A stretch of DNA of 64,000 nt from positions 13,962,678 to 14,026,677 of the forward strand of contig JASSKH010000011.1 of NCBI GenBank assembly GCA_031763025.1, given 5' to 3'. The stretch's first letter is position 1; the number at the start of each line of letters is the position of its first letter. The notes under the pieces are model-generated. The model was given only the letters and a program-made list of their open reading frames with translations. It was not told where the DNA came from and ran no database searches. Below are positions 45,367 through 55,350 of the stretch, in pieces. The position numbers were made by a program, and so were the translations under genes. The DNA comes from Macrocystis pyrifera. Taxonomy: Eukaryota > Sar > Phaeophyceae > Laminariales > Laminariaceae.

Positions 45367-47622
45367 GAGGGGAGGGGGCGTACTCATTTGTTGCTTGCCT
45401 TAGTCATTCGACCTTTGACCATCCCTTTCGAGACGGAGCACCGTTCCCACTTCAGAGACACCTCCAACAATTGGGCGCTCATTTCGTTGTTCCCATAAAT
45501 ACATTACATGCAAACGTTTTGCTAGTTATATCCCCTTCCTGTCTGGCCGCCTGTGGCCACCATCTATCTCTTAGGAAGGCGCTTGTTTTCTCGCTGTTAT
45601 TCAGTATATCAAACTCCTCCATGTCACATTCGTCTATTTCCCTCATCTCCTCTTCTAAAACATCCTGCTCCTGCTTGTATATTTCACATTCTCCTACTAT
45701 GAGAGTTCTACTCTCTATTGCTTTCAACACGGGCACATCTATCTGTGCATCTACTTCCTCCTCCTCCTGGCTACTGGTATATACAATATATAATACCTCT
45801 TTCTTTTTTCAGGCAGGTCCGGGTCACCTACACGAAGAAGAAAGCGCAGTTGCAGCGTTTTCGCGAAGTCCGTTGGGCGGTGCAAATACGTTTTCATTCC
45901 TATTCCTTCCCCCCATCCCCCGTGTATATCAATATGTTTTTCCGATTCCACCTTGTTTCTTAGGGCTAGCCTTTCTTTCCGTTCTTTCTATCCTTTTATC
46001 TACTTCTGCCTTGTGTGTGTATCTCCCAAACTTCCCGGCGGACAAAATCTCTTCTTGGTTTCTCTATATTCTTCCATACTTTTTCAACTATGCCATCCCA
46101 CCATTTTCCAGCTCGCCCTGTTGTTACTTTCTCCCATGCAGCTCTATCGACCGTGATTTCGTTTTATTCATTTCGCTTCCTTTCTTTGATGAATAAGCTT
46201 TATTGAAGGAGTCGTGTGACGTGGGTGGGTGACGAGCCTGCTTTGCTTGTTTCGTATTGTCTGACGCCGAGGGGCCAGTCATATTTGACGAACGCAGGAC
46301 GGAGGCGGCAGACAGGGCAGCAAGCAGCAAGGTGCTAGGTGGACAAGCAGGGAGAACATGGCTATGCTACCGGTACCACCAACTGCTCCGGTCACCTGGA
46401 GGATGTTTTGTGCGTTGGTTTGCCTGTTATTTTCCCTTGGTTCTTAGTCTGGCTCGGTTTACGACGAGTAGTGGTGTTTTTTCTTATTTTTCCTTTTTTT
46501 TCCAGCTCGTTCTTTTCAAGTGTCTGCCATATCCCTTGCGGGGGTGGCACGACAATTTGTTTCTAATATTTTTTTTCTTGTGTATTTTTCTCTTTCGAAT
46601 TGTCTTCTTTGTCTTTTTTTTTCTTCTGTTCTTTGTTTCGTTTCGTTTCCCTATTTCATGGAATGTGTACGTCATACCTATCGTATCCAGACATGCCATT
46701 GCATTGCGCACTTCTGTGCTTACTGCATACGTGGGTATGTATATCTGCTACTGTGGCGTAGCTTTGTGATCACAGAACTTGTATCTCTTGTAGGATTGAA
46801 GAATCGGCACGGACACTGGTTGTGCTGGATGTCGACGGGGAGAAAGAACGGTTTGATGTGAAGAACACACACATCAACTATCGATGGAAACTTTTTTTTT
46901 TGGCATGTTCCTTATTTTATTACCATCTCGACTTTCTCGTGCCTCTATTTGTAGCGAGTGGGTGCGTTCCCAGTTCTGCTCTTAGCACTACGACTGACTG
47001 TTACTGCTTTTATTACTATTATTAGCTGCTGTCATTTGTACTGCTGTTTCCAACTGCTGTTTTACGAGTTCCGCGTTCCCTTTTTCGATGCTTCTTCTGT
47101 TAATAGATAATCTAGCTTTGGTACTACTATCATCGCATTCTTCAGGATACATGTCTTAATCCATCAAGCAAGGTGTGAGTCTGTTAGGATCGCATTCGTT
47201 CATCGTGCCTACGCTCTTTCCTATTACTTTTGCTATACTTCGAAGTATGTGTATCCCAAGAGCAGTCTTTGGAGATCTCTACGCCAAGGTGTGTACTGGT
47301 CTACGACTGGCAGTTCATCTTCTCCCCACTTCCAACTGAAATTTACCGGCGATACCTTATCTTTGTTGCAAACAACTAACGCGCATTATTTGACGTTCGC
47401 TGTCACCCTCCATTTCCTGGTGTATTCTATTAATAGCGCCTTCTCTATTAGTTTCTGCAATTCTCGGGTGTTGTTTATATTCGTATCCGCAAACATCAAT
47501 CCCAAAACCGCATCTTCCCCTGGCGTAACTCCCTGGCTTGCTGCCCCGGCTGCTACTATCAGGTCGTTACTAATATATATCTTGAATAGGTGAGGTGACA
47601 ACGTGCATCCCTGTGCAACTCC
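45367..47622 (-). mobile_element. LINE copy 5, split by an R-family insertion
   Basis: Segment 45367-46160 carries the C-rich tail, the zinc-motif region (ESRTLIVGECEIYKQEQD) and DRWWPQAARQEGD. Segment 46893-47622 continues upstream with the RT C-terminus and GVAQGCTLSPHLFKIY. The two join seamlessly when aligned to copy 4 around 28145-28170, apart from about 20 missing bases, so 46161-46892 is an insertion. In the RT box copy 5 reads GLMFADTNI instead of F-x-DD, so the catalytic pair is lost. The copy is truncated at 47622. Confidence 0.85.
46161..46892. mobile_element. R-family repeat copy 2, inserted in LINE copy 5
   Basis: It begins with the same left block as copy 1 (ACGAGCCTGCTTTGCTTG at 46228) and continues through CGCAGGACGGAGG, CACCTGGAGGAT, TTTTTCAAGTGTCTGCCATA, T-rich sequence and GATCACAGAACTTGTATCTC. 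It ends with TTGTAG/GATTGAAGAATCGGC and TGCTGGATGTCGACGGGGAG. The sequence 57640-58180 is a third long copy with the same order. No protein is recognisable. The last block could be read as SARTLVVLDVDGEKERFDVK, but frame conservation among copies is poor. Confidence 0.7.
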
Positions 47623-48167
47623 GCCAAGGGGTGGAGCGTAGTTGACAAACGCAGGACGGAGGTGGTAGACAGGGTAGCAAGGTACTATTACTAGACCGCC
47701 TGTTAATAGTATGGAAGACCTGGCTATGCTACTCGTACAGCAGTGGTCCCGATGTAGCGGCAGGTAGTGCCAAGAGCAGATGGTGCCGCTGTTCAGGGCA
47801 TTAGCGGCATAAATCCCGCTATACCGGACAAAAACTCCACAACGCGTCATGAACAACAGCAGTGCAGCAGTATGACAGCCAGTACTGTACTGTATAATAG
47901 TTGCGGACATACACCACAGTACCTACGTTGCCGCGTTAACATACCCCAGTAGTACCGGGAATACATCTTTATACGAAGCCTTTGAGCATTATGTCATTGA
48001 AAACTGCTGTACAGCATACCAGGTAGTACACAACCATATTGATAGTACAGTATTACTCTACCACACACTACAGCAGAAGCAGTAGACACACTTCCACACA
48101 CGGTGAAAATGCTATTAATACTGAACAGAGCAGCCGGAATACAGAAGAACTGCAAACATGAAAAATA
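47623..48167. other. R-family copy 1 right part, then unassigned DNA
   Basis: The part 47632-47730 matches 46277-46375 of copy 2. Beyond it the sequence has CAGCAG/GTACTG runs. A block 48055-48165 (ACCACACACTAC...CAGAGCAGCCGGAATACAGA) recurs at 57145-57245. Confidence 0.55.
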
Positions 48168-48335
48168 GTTAAGATCAAGGTTGCGGGACACTTAGTATCC
48201 CTGGACAGGTCTGCCTTTTAAGTCGGTAATCGTTGGTACTCGCGTGTGTTGCTTGCTTAGCTATAAAGGAAGAGCAGTTTTATTCCTTCCGTGCACGCGG
48301 AGACTGAGACCAAGCTCGTGCGTCTCTGGAAAGGG
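48168..48335 (+). mobile_element. LTR fragment, 5' half, same family as 32781-33555
   Basis: GCGGGACACTTAGTATCCCT, GACAGGTCTGCCTTTTAAG and TCCTTCCGTGCACGCGGAGA follow the LTR order of the TRIM-like element in the opposite strand orientation. The LTR is interrupted by a palindromic element at 48336. Confidence 0.7.
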
Positions 48336-48416
48336 GCCTGGTATAAGTACCCCATGGGGTACGTGGATTAAAAGTACCTCAAAGAGGTACTTTTAAAAGT
48401 GCACGTACCCCAAACA
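48336..48416. repeat. Palindromic ~80-bp GGGGTAC element, orientation 1
   Basis: CTGGTATAAGTACCCCATGG, then GGTACGTGGATTAAAAGTAC, CTCAAAGAGGTACTTTTAAA and GTGCACGTACCCC. The core contains a hairpin (AAAAGTACCTC/GAGGTACTTTT). The reverse complement of the whole unit occurs at 55272-55350. Confidence 0.8.
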
Positions 48417-49512
48417 AACCATAGGGTTTCTACAGTACTCCTAGTGCATTTCGTTTGTGCCGGCAAGATCACGTCCGTTCCCGTCCCAGCTTCCACTCGC
48501 CAGCACCGCAGAGCAAGCCAGACGGAAAACACCCCCAGCCAAGCAAGCAGCAGCCAGAAGCACACGCACAGCTCTCCATCGGCGGGCACTGCAGGCAACC
48601 AGAGCGGTAAAGAGAGAGAGACTTTAGAGCTTCGAGCCAGCAAGCCTGGTAGGGAAGTCTTCTGCTGTAGCAAGCGCCAAGCTACCCCAACCGCAATAGA
48701 AGGTCAACAGTCCTAGTCTAAGTGCTGATGCTGTTGTAATACCTCGACGAGACAGCTTGTTCCGGGTTATGTCCTCGCAAAACAGAGCAGATACAACCAA
48801 CGTGTTGCGCCGGGCTGGCCGGTCTATTTTTTTTAATTTGAATTTGAAATAATTCAAGGGTTTTACGTACGTACAAAACTCACATTCTCTCAGCCTTCCG
48901 AGAATACTCTGCTTCGCGGGCGGCCAGAGAAGATACAACCAACTTGTTTGTTACAGGGCTTTTTTTTATATAATTTTTGCATTTTGAAATATGTACAAGG
49001 ACTCCGCTTCGCGGGCGGCCAACGCCGCGCGCTGCGCTCGCGGAAGGAAGTTAATAGGGACACGTCAAACGGAATTGCGAAGGAGGTACATACTTGTGCG
49101 AATCTGGCGACTTAAAAATGACAATAGCTCCATCATGCAACATTGTGCAGCTGCTGTTGTTGTGTCTCGCACCTGCAGCAGTAGGCACGCGCTCACAAGG
49201 AACATTGATTCCCATGGCATCGGCCTTACATCGGTTATTTGTTTTTTTCACAACCCTGCTTGGATACCCGAGGTGGAAGTTGTATTCCGGGTAGATAATG
49301 TAGGGGCCTGATCAGACGTATCTCGACACGTGATATTTGACACGAGTGGTGTTTTGCGTTGTGCATGAATCCTTACACACTTGACGTGTTGATTCGAGGT
49401 AGTGCCGGCATTCACGATTCATAGCAACAATACCACGAACGGTGTTTTTCGTGGGTCGTCAAGAACGTCCGGTGCTTCGTCTGAACGACAGGAACAAGAC
49501 GAGGACAGCATC
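48417..49512. other. No gene recognised; duplicated blocks
   Basis: CTTCGCGGGCGGCCA occurs at 48911 and 49007, and ATACAACCAAC-T-GTT occurs at 48790 and 48933, so a ~95-140 bp segment is imperfectly duplicated (48780-49030). Plus-strand frame 48399-48716 (Ser/Gln-rich) has no known domain. Confidence 0.45.
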
Positions 49513-49611
49513 ATGGCTGGACTTAAGAACAACAGTTCAACTCGGAAGATAAACAGCAAGCGAAGGCATCAACGCAGGGACAACAAGACAAAGCTGAGCG
49601 AGACGGGCAAG
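49513..49611 (+). CDS. Putative first exon of the MULE gene
   Basis: From ATG the plus strand reads MAGLKNNSSTRKINSKRRHQ then RRDNKTKLSETGK, followed by donor AAG/GTAAGA. A basic N-terminus suits a nuclear DNA-binding protein. Linkage to the exons downstream rests only on strand, proximity and the good donor. The acceptor for the next exon is not certain; coding-like frames continue at 49691-49939 and about 49976-50140 (SKRQLSNFCTEECTVLKVFG). Confidence 0.4.
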
Positions 49612-50448
49612 GTAAGAATAAGGCCGTCGATTTTCTCGTAGCAACTCGCAGGAAGGTACAGAATAGCGCCAAGCATCGGCACACCGGGCGTTGCGATGTA
49701 AACCTCGGTTAAAGGTTGGTTGCCGTTCCGTACTACCGTCGGGGCCTGCATCCGCTGGGGCAATTGTTGGAGCCATCGGCATGGTGAACATGCCGCATTT
49801 TTCGCCCAATGCGGACCTCCCTTTAAGATTTGTATCGTCCTACACCCTGCATTGCTGTGGCAAGGTGATGTACCACACGACCGTGGCGAAAAAAACGGAG
49901 GAGCTGGAAGGCATGCTCAACTACTCATCTATCCGCTAAACACTCGAGGTGGAGCCTCCAACTAGACCGTTATCTCCAAGCGTCAGCTCTCTAACTTCTG
50001 CACGGAGGAATGCACGGTACTGAAAGTGTTTGGCTGCCCCGTGGGCGAGCTTCCGATCGTGCCGGACCATGTGGAGGAAGAGGCAGGTCGCGTCTATTTT
50101 TTTGGGGTTGTGGCCCCGTTGTTTTGTGCTAGTGCGCTATCCTGATATACTAGACCGACTATGCGGCCGGCCAACGAGTTGGTGCTTGACCGAAGAGTCC
50201 CGTTTCGCGTTTCGCATCTGTAGGTTTTAGGTTGCCGGTGCGTTCGCAACGCGTTTGGCCAAGTAAATTTTAGGTCAGAGGATATTTCAACCCCCATCGT
50301 CCTATTGAAGCCATGTCGGATCAACGAATATACACCATAAAGCACGTACCAGGAAAGTCGTTGTTGCCGACGTTCACGAATTCGTATCCGTAACGAATGC
50401 GCACCCGTACGGCCTGTTGGTCCCCGTGTTTCCGGTGTCATCCCCCAG

Positions 50449-50816
50449 GCCCGACAGTTGTTTGACGGTAGCGCCACACAGGTGCTGCCTTTGGAGTTGC
50501 GTCAGGTGTGTCGCGCCTTCTACGTAGAAGGCGACAGAAACTGCTTGTGGCGTTCTATTTCTCACGGCCTATGGGGCGCCGATTATTTCTGGCCCCGTGT
50601 GAAGCTCGTGGTGCTTGCGAAGGCCGCGAAGAACGCCGAGCAACTGGTGGGAGAGAATCGTCACCTGCACCACTGCTGCCTATACTACAGTAACGCTGTT
50701 CTCGCGAAGTACCGAGTAGCCAACGACTGTAAACAGGACGACTACGAAATGATGCTACTGTCCGAGATTCTTCCCATGTGCCCGGACGGGGCATGGGGTA
50801 GCCCTAACGTGTTGTA
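50449..50816 (+). CDS. OTU/vertnin-like module upstream of MULE transposase
   Basis: After acceptor TCATCCCCCAG the frame reads ARQLFDGSATQVLPLELRQV, then FYVEGDRNCLWRSISHGLWG and, near its end, LLSEILPMCPDGAWGSPNVL. The pattern GD(G)NCLxRSxSxxLxG with a later WG(S/G)xxxL is that of OTU-type cysteine proteases and the related vertnin-like domain: Cys is the nucleophile and WG precedes the catalytic His region. Here the usual GDGNC is GDRNC, and the C-terminal His part is missing because a TAG follows NVL. The domain is therefore truncated and probably inactive. The assignment is pattern-based. Confidence 0.5.
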
Positions 50817-50821
50817 GTGTA

Positions 50822-51291
50822 TTCCCTCCCACCGTGAAGGTTATTATTACGGACGCCGACGCTGCCATGACAAGCGCGGTTGCGGAGCATCTTCCAAACA
50901 CAGCAGTGCACTTGCATTGCCTTTGGCACTTGATGAAAAATGTCAAGAAGAATTGCCAAGGCGCGCTCGGGCAAAGCACTTCACACCTACAGGGCTTGAT
51001 ATATGCTTGCGCATATGCTATGTCGGAGAATGTGAGTGGCACGGTCCAAAGTGCAAGGACCGGCGACCACGGTTCGCTGCAGTTTTGCGCCGCGTTAGTT
51101 GCGCTTGTTTTTTTTTTAATGGAGTGCCCAATACCTGGTGCATATAACCTTACCAGCGTTTTCCGTGGATTTTTGTCGCCGTGTCGCTCGTCCACGGGTT
51201 GCAGGCCTTTGACGGGGTGTGGGCGAATGTAATGGAAATGGTCAAGGACTCGGCGTGTCAAGCGCACCTCAGCGGCTACCTATTCGGGTGA
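50822..51291 (+). CDS. Mutator-like (MULE) transposase core
   Basis: The plus strand reads PPTVKVIITDADAAMTSAVA, then EHLPNTAVHLHCLWHLMKNV. This is the signature of MULE/FAR1-type transposases: a DDE Asp in xxTDxDxAM, followed by the H-C-x-W-H-x2-K-N box. The frame then shifts after about 51115 (a run of nine T) and continues near 51186-51288 as AFDGVWANVMEMVKDSACQA with LSGYLFG. The first catalytic Asp block normally found ~60 residues before TDxD is absent; the OTU-like fragment ends there instead. An internal deletion seems likely, so this copy should not be catalytically active. Confidence 0.8.
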
Positions 51292-51406
51292 GTCGGACGG
51301 TCAGACGGGTACGAGCATGGTTTTCGGTTTCTGCTCAGAGACAAAAGCATAATGCCTTGCTAGACTGAACGATAAACTTATCTCATGGTTCAATCGTTGT
51401 ATTTAC

Positions 51407-51608
51407 AGGCAACGGAAGCACTGGGCCCGCTGCTACCACCCGACCGCTATGACCCTGAGCATGACAGCATCATCGACGGTGGAGGGAATCTTCGGTGTGC
51501 TAGAAACTCGCCACGTCATCAACAGGAAATCCACCCTGAACTGGGTGAAAGAGGAGTTGGCCAGACGAACAAGGGCCTTTGCTGTGGAATCCCTCGCGGG
51601 AGTTTGAA
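51407..51608 (+). CDS. MULE transposase, C-terminal part of catalytic domain
   Basis: After acceptor TATTTACAG the frame reads ATEALGPLLP in one frame, but homology lies in another: RKHWARCYHPTAMTLSMTAS, STVEGIFGVLETRHVINRKS and TLNWVKEELARRTRAFAVES. W-x-x-x-Y-x-P with TxxVEGxFxxLK-like spacing is the region of the third acidic residue (here E of VEG) in MULE transposases. The frame ends with a TGA near 51605. Confidence 0.7.
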
Positions 51609-52039
51609 TCAAGGGTAATGCGGCGAGGGTGGGCGGCGCCAATGTTTCATGTCTAACCCTCCACATCATCCATCACATGCTTTTTATTTCACGATCTGGT
51701 GTCTTTTCGTTTTAGAGCGATCCGGAAATATACGGCCAGTTAGTTGACTTGAGTTCAGCCGCTCATGTTGCTTTTCTTTCGTGGTACACGTAATCAATGG
51801 TGGGCAAAAAGACGGCAGGAAACATCGATTGAGGAGAGAAGTCTATTATCCTTGACGAACAGTAAATTGGTCCTCAAGAAGTTGGTTAGATTGCGGTAGA
51901 TTGCTGACCTTAACACTAGGCCCAGTTACGGGGGGTATACGTCGAGGTGTCAAGTCGTACACCCTCTTTGGGTGCTGCATGCTCACGTGAACGGCCCTCG
52001 ACTGCCCTGTCCATAATGACCGAAACGACCGCAAAGACG

Positions 52040-52155
52040 TGCCGCCAAGGTCCCCGCCGTCAGCATCAAGGACCTGGCGGACAAAGTGCTCAAGTCTTTC
52101 GAGCCTATGCTGCAGGAACTCGGAAGAGTCAAGGCCAGCCACTTCGTGCATAAGG
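52040..52155 (+). CDS. MULE gene, small linker exon (tentative)
   Basis: The frame RRAAKVPAVSIKDLADKVLK, SFEPMLQELGRVKASHFVHK is helical and ends at donor AAG/GTGAGA. The opposite side is not defined. It lies between the catalytic and zinc-finger parts, on the same strand. Confidence 0.4.
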
Positions 52156-52301
52156 TGAGAGGAGACAACGGTATAACGTGCCGGTATTCCTTCCTTGACA
52201 GTGATGGTGCAGAGAATCTCCTTCAGTATATTCTCATCCTGAAATAGGTTTATAACCGTGAGCAGATTGCACCTCTCTCCCTTGGGCCCAGTTTGAAATG
52301 T

Positions 52302-52390
52302 GGTTATAGCACTATTAATACCTGCTAGACCACTCAGTCAGCGCTGACTAAGTACTGACTGAGTGGTCTAGAAGGTAGTGCTATATAACC
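52302..52390. mobile_element. 89-bp inverted-repeat element (MITE-like) in MULE intron
   Basis: The core CTAGACCACTCAGTCA (52325-52340) pairs perfectly with TGACTGAGTGGTCTAG (52356-52371) across a 15-base loop. The outer sequences GGTTATAGCACTA and TAGTGCTATATAACC pair imperfectly. The whole folds into one long hairpin. It is non-coding. Confidence 0.8.
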
Positions 52391-52415
52391 AAACACTGTC
52401 GATCGCTCCAACAGT

Positions 52416-52748
52416 TTGAGTAACCATCAATGCTCGGTTTCATCTACCCTTGTGCAGAAAATGCTGGCGGAACTACGGACGAGCACCCTGTATGATACAG
52501 ACGTCTTGGCAGAGGGCAATGGTGCCAACGACTTTCTGAGGAAGTTAGCAGAGCACAGCAGTGACCACCACGATGTATGTCGCGAGGTGCCGGAGGAAGG
52601 GTTCGATGAGGACTATGATCCATTGGGCCCCAAGTTTGGGGCGACATCTTTGCCCGCGTTTCACCAACTTGTTGAGCACGTGCAGCTAAGTGCTGTCGTG
52701 AAAGTAGTGTTCCGGTACCAAGACGCACATCGTTGTTGTCGGGCTTGA
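52416..52748 (+). CDS. MULE gene, exon before the SWIM zinc site
   Basis: The frame reads LVQKMLAELRTSTLYDTDVL, then an acidic stretch (EVPEEGFDEDYDPLGPKF), and FHQLVEHVQLSAVVKVVFRY. It precedes the SWIM-type segment after a short gap. The frame is open, without strong motifs. The real 5' boundary is likely at an acceptor near 52455 (CTTGTGCAG). Confidence 0.45.
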   Translation: MSNHQCSVSSTLVQKMLAELRTSTLYDTDVLAEGNGANDFLRKLAEHSSDHHDVCREVPEEGFDEDYDPLGPKFGATSLPAFHQLVEHVQLSAVVKVVFRYQDAHRCCRA

Positions 52749-52770
52749 CGGTTTTCAGCTATGCACTTGC

Positions 52771-53328
52771 TTGCAGGTGCTGCGTTGTGGCTTGCCATGC
52801 AGGCACATATTAGTCGCACTCTTCACCCGGCTGCAATCCGCCGTAGAGTTCAATGGCGATTGTATCCACCCTCGTTGGCGATCTTCTGGTGACGAGTGGA
52901 GTATCCAGAGGGCGGACCTTAGCGTGTTCGACGGGCATGAACGAGGGACGTACGATGGTGGTTTCACTGATGATTTTGGGGCGATAGACATGCAGGATGA
53001 CAACCATGTGAAGCGCAGCGCCCTAGGTGCGGTCATCAAAGGGAAGCTGAGCGTTAATATGATGGAGACATGCGTTGCCGCGGTCAGGAGTGTTATCGAC
53101 CACTTCGACCAAAACCGCCCGAAATACTACAATGCAGGGATGGAAGTAGCGGCGAGGTTCGCGCGGGATGCGCAAGCTTTTGTGCGGGGCCTTCTCCCCT
53201 CTCGCGATCCAGACAACCTCTCGGGCATACTCAATCCGTCCGATTCGTCGGTTAGAAGTAAGAAGGAGAGTCGGTATCTAGACTGCACGGAGCTACACTC
53301 GTCCAGGAAGAGACCCAAAGCCACGTAG
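52771..53328 (+). CDS. MULE gene, last exon with SWIM-type zinc motif
   Basis: After acceptor CTTGCTTGCAG (52776) the frame reads VLRCGLPCRHILVALFTRLQ. The GLPCRHIL box is the C-x-H half of a SWIM zinc finger, which sits C-terminal to the catalytic domain in MULE and FAR1-type proteins. The preceding CxC half is not obvious (a Cys pair HRCC lies at the end of the previous frame). The remainder is acidic/hydrophilic, with FDQNRPKYYNAGMEVAARFA and a basic end (SSRKRPKAT-stop at 53328). Confidence 0.75.
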   Translation: MQVLRCGLPCRHILVALFTRLQSAVEFNGDCIHPRWRSSGDEWSIQRADLSVFDGHERGTYDGGFTDDFGAIDMQDDNHVKRSALGAVIKGKLSVNMMETCVAAVRSVIDHFDQNRPKYYNAGMEVAARFARDAQAFVRGLLPSRDPDNLSGILNPSDSSVRSKKESRYLDCTELHSSRKRPKAT

Positions 53329-53596
53329 GTGGCCAGCCAAGAGCGAGAAGACCGAGTGAGAGGAGCGTAGGATTCGACACGAGTCGACACATGAAGGAAG
53401 TGCTGAACCTTTTTCGCGATAGAAATACAACATGTGCACGGTAGCGCGCACGGGGGGCGGGGGGGTATCGGGGGGAGGGAGAGAAAAGTTTGCTATGTGA
53501 CCCCGGATCTCAGTTACGACTAAGACGGGGCGAGAAAAGAAATTTGATGGGAAAAGAAAGAGAAAAAAATAGTTCATGTTGGGCGCAGCGTACGTC

Positions 53597-53890
53597 ATTT
53601 AGGGCCATGGTGTCCCCTAAGGTCTAGTAGGTAACCGCGTAATGACCAAGGACGATTTTGCAGGTTCGAGCCCCGCCAAACTGCATGCTCGTCTATACTC
53701 GTAGGGGCTTTTTCTTGTGCATAGAGTTGACTTGCGGAAAGCGCGAGAGCGTGAGTTAGCGACATTCGATGGAAATCGACCACCAGTCGGGAATGTTGAA
53801 CCCTCTACGCGATAAAAATGAAGGCACGTACCGGGGGGGAATACGGACGGCTTGTCCTGAAGCTGCAAAGTAAAAGTGAGGTTAACAAAG
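53597..53890 (+). mobile_element. SINE copy C (tRNA-derived, diverged head)
   Basis: It shares GGGGCTTTTTCTTGTGCAT, GGAAAGCGCGAGAGCGTGAG, GGAATGTTGAACCCT and GGCACGTACCGGGGGG with copies A and B. The head retains GCAGGTTCGAGCCCCGCC (B box and T stem) but has a more diverged A-box region. The tail is AAAGTAAAAGTGAGG without a long A run. Confidence 0.75.
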
Positions 53891-55236
53891 AAAATTGTCC
53901 CGGCGAAAACGCGAGGTGAATGGAGCGCGAAGCATAGGAGATGCCGGTAGGCAGACATGGTGTTCTATGGATGAATTGAAGAATCCCCTGGTACGCAACA
54001 GCGTGTGCTTGGAGATATGTTTATTTCCAATGCGTGACCACTCGCCCGCGCTACGTACTATGTCGTCGGGGCATTGCGTTGCCTACCACCCTCTCGCCCT
54101 ATGACGACCAAATTAATACGTCTGAACGCGTATACTACCTACATCGAGTACGAAGCAAGCAGCCATTTGTATCGTGCTGATATATACACCAATATCGATA
54201 TTTAAGGTACGTCGAAAAGTGGAAATTGAGTGGCACATTGTCGGAGGGCAGCCTGAATAACATATCGGAGGTAAAACTCCTTGCGCATGAAGTTGGGCCC
54301 ATGAAGTTACGGTTTGACCATCCGACAATGTATAATATGTGCAGTGTATTGTGAAGCCTTACTGCTGCTTGCTACTCGTGTTGTTGTTTATAGTTGTATT
54401 ACAAAATTAAAAAATACGACAGCTGTGAGATCGAGGATTTGAATCGAAACTCAACTTTGCAAGTTGCGTGGGATACTTCAATCGCACGCACTACCGTTTT
54501 TGAGGGGAACAAAATCTGACAGCTGTGGAACTCAGAGGATGTACAGATACACGGTGTACTTCCTGAAGGTGTTGAGCAGTAGGCCGGCAGCGGTTCAGTC
54601 CGGGCCTGATGCTCGCGCTGCTCATTTGATGCACGTGCGGTGGGTGGTCGTTCGTGAACCATGGCGTCTGCTCTTCTTCTTTACGACAAAATTAGGGATA
54701 TTACCATCAAAACAGTAGTATATACATTAATCATGTGTCAATCGCTAAAAACTCACGAAGAAACAGGAACCAAATTAATACATTCAATTCTTATTTATTT
54801 GTGTCTATCACCCGAATCATGAGGCCAGGACGGGTAGGAACCTATTAAACTTGATAGCTCTTCTGCACGCATTTCCGCAAAAAAAAATGGTGAGGACAAC
54901 CAGTAGCAGCAGCAGTAGTAACATAACCAGGTAAAGGTTGTTTGTTCGCCGGGAGTGGAGGGAGAGCTATGGGCTACATATAGATAAACAATGTACTATT
55001 AATAGGCCATGATCTGGCTGATACGAGTACGAGTGAGAGTATCATACTCTAACGAACGACGTCGACGTACTATTAATATTACGGGGCAGTGGTAGTATAA
55101 GATACCAAATGACACGATAGTACTGCTGCGGCTGTATGTGACCTTATGTGGTGGTGCCGCGGCCTGCTGTACAGCAGTAGCGAACCGGATCAGATCAAAG
55201 CTTGGGATACGTCGACATTGAATGGATGTATCAATT
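53891..55236. other. No gene recognised
   Basis: Mixed DNA; only short frames. Scattered CAGCAG/TACTACTGCTG motifs begin around 54905. Nothing supports a gene. Confidence 0.45.
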
Positions 55237-55258
55237 ACAGCAGTAGTACTACTGCTGT
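55237..55258. repeat. Perfect 22-bp palindrome (ACAGCAGTAGT axis)
   Basis: ACAGCAGTAGT is followed directly by its reverse complement ACTACTGCTGT. It is made of the CAG/TAG theme common in this part of the window. Confidence 0.9.
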
Positions 55259-55271
55259 ACATAGGTCTTCC

Positions 55272-55350
55272 TTTGGGGTACTTGCAAATTTAAAAGTACC
55301 TTTTTGAGGTACTTTTAATCCACGTATCCCATGGGGTACTTATACCAGGT
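55272..55350. repeat. Palindromic ~80-bp GGGGTAC element, orientation 2
   Basis: This is the reverse complement of 48336-48416 with a handful of differences (GGGGTACTTGCAAATTTAAA, GTACCTTTTTGAGGTACTTT, CCATGGGGTACTTATACCAG). It abuts the 3' half of an LTR of the same family that carries the other copy. Confidence 0.8.
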
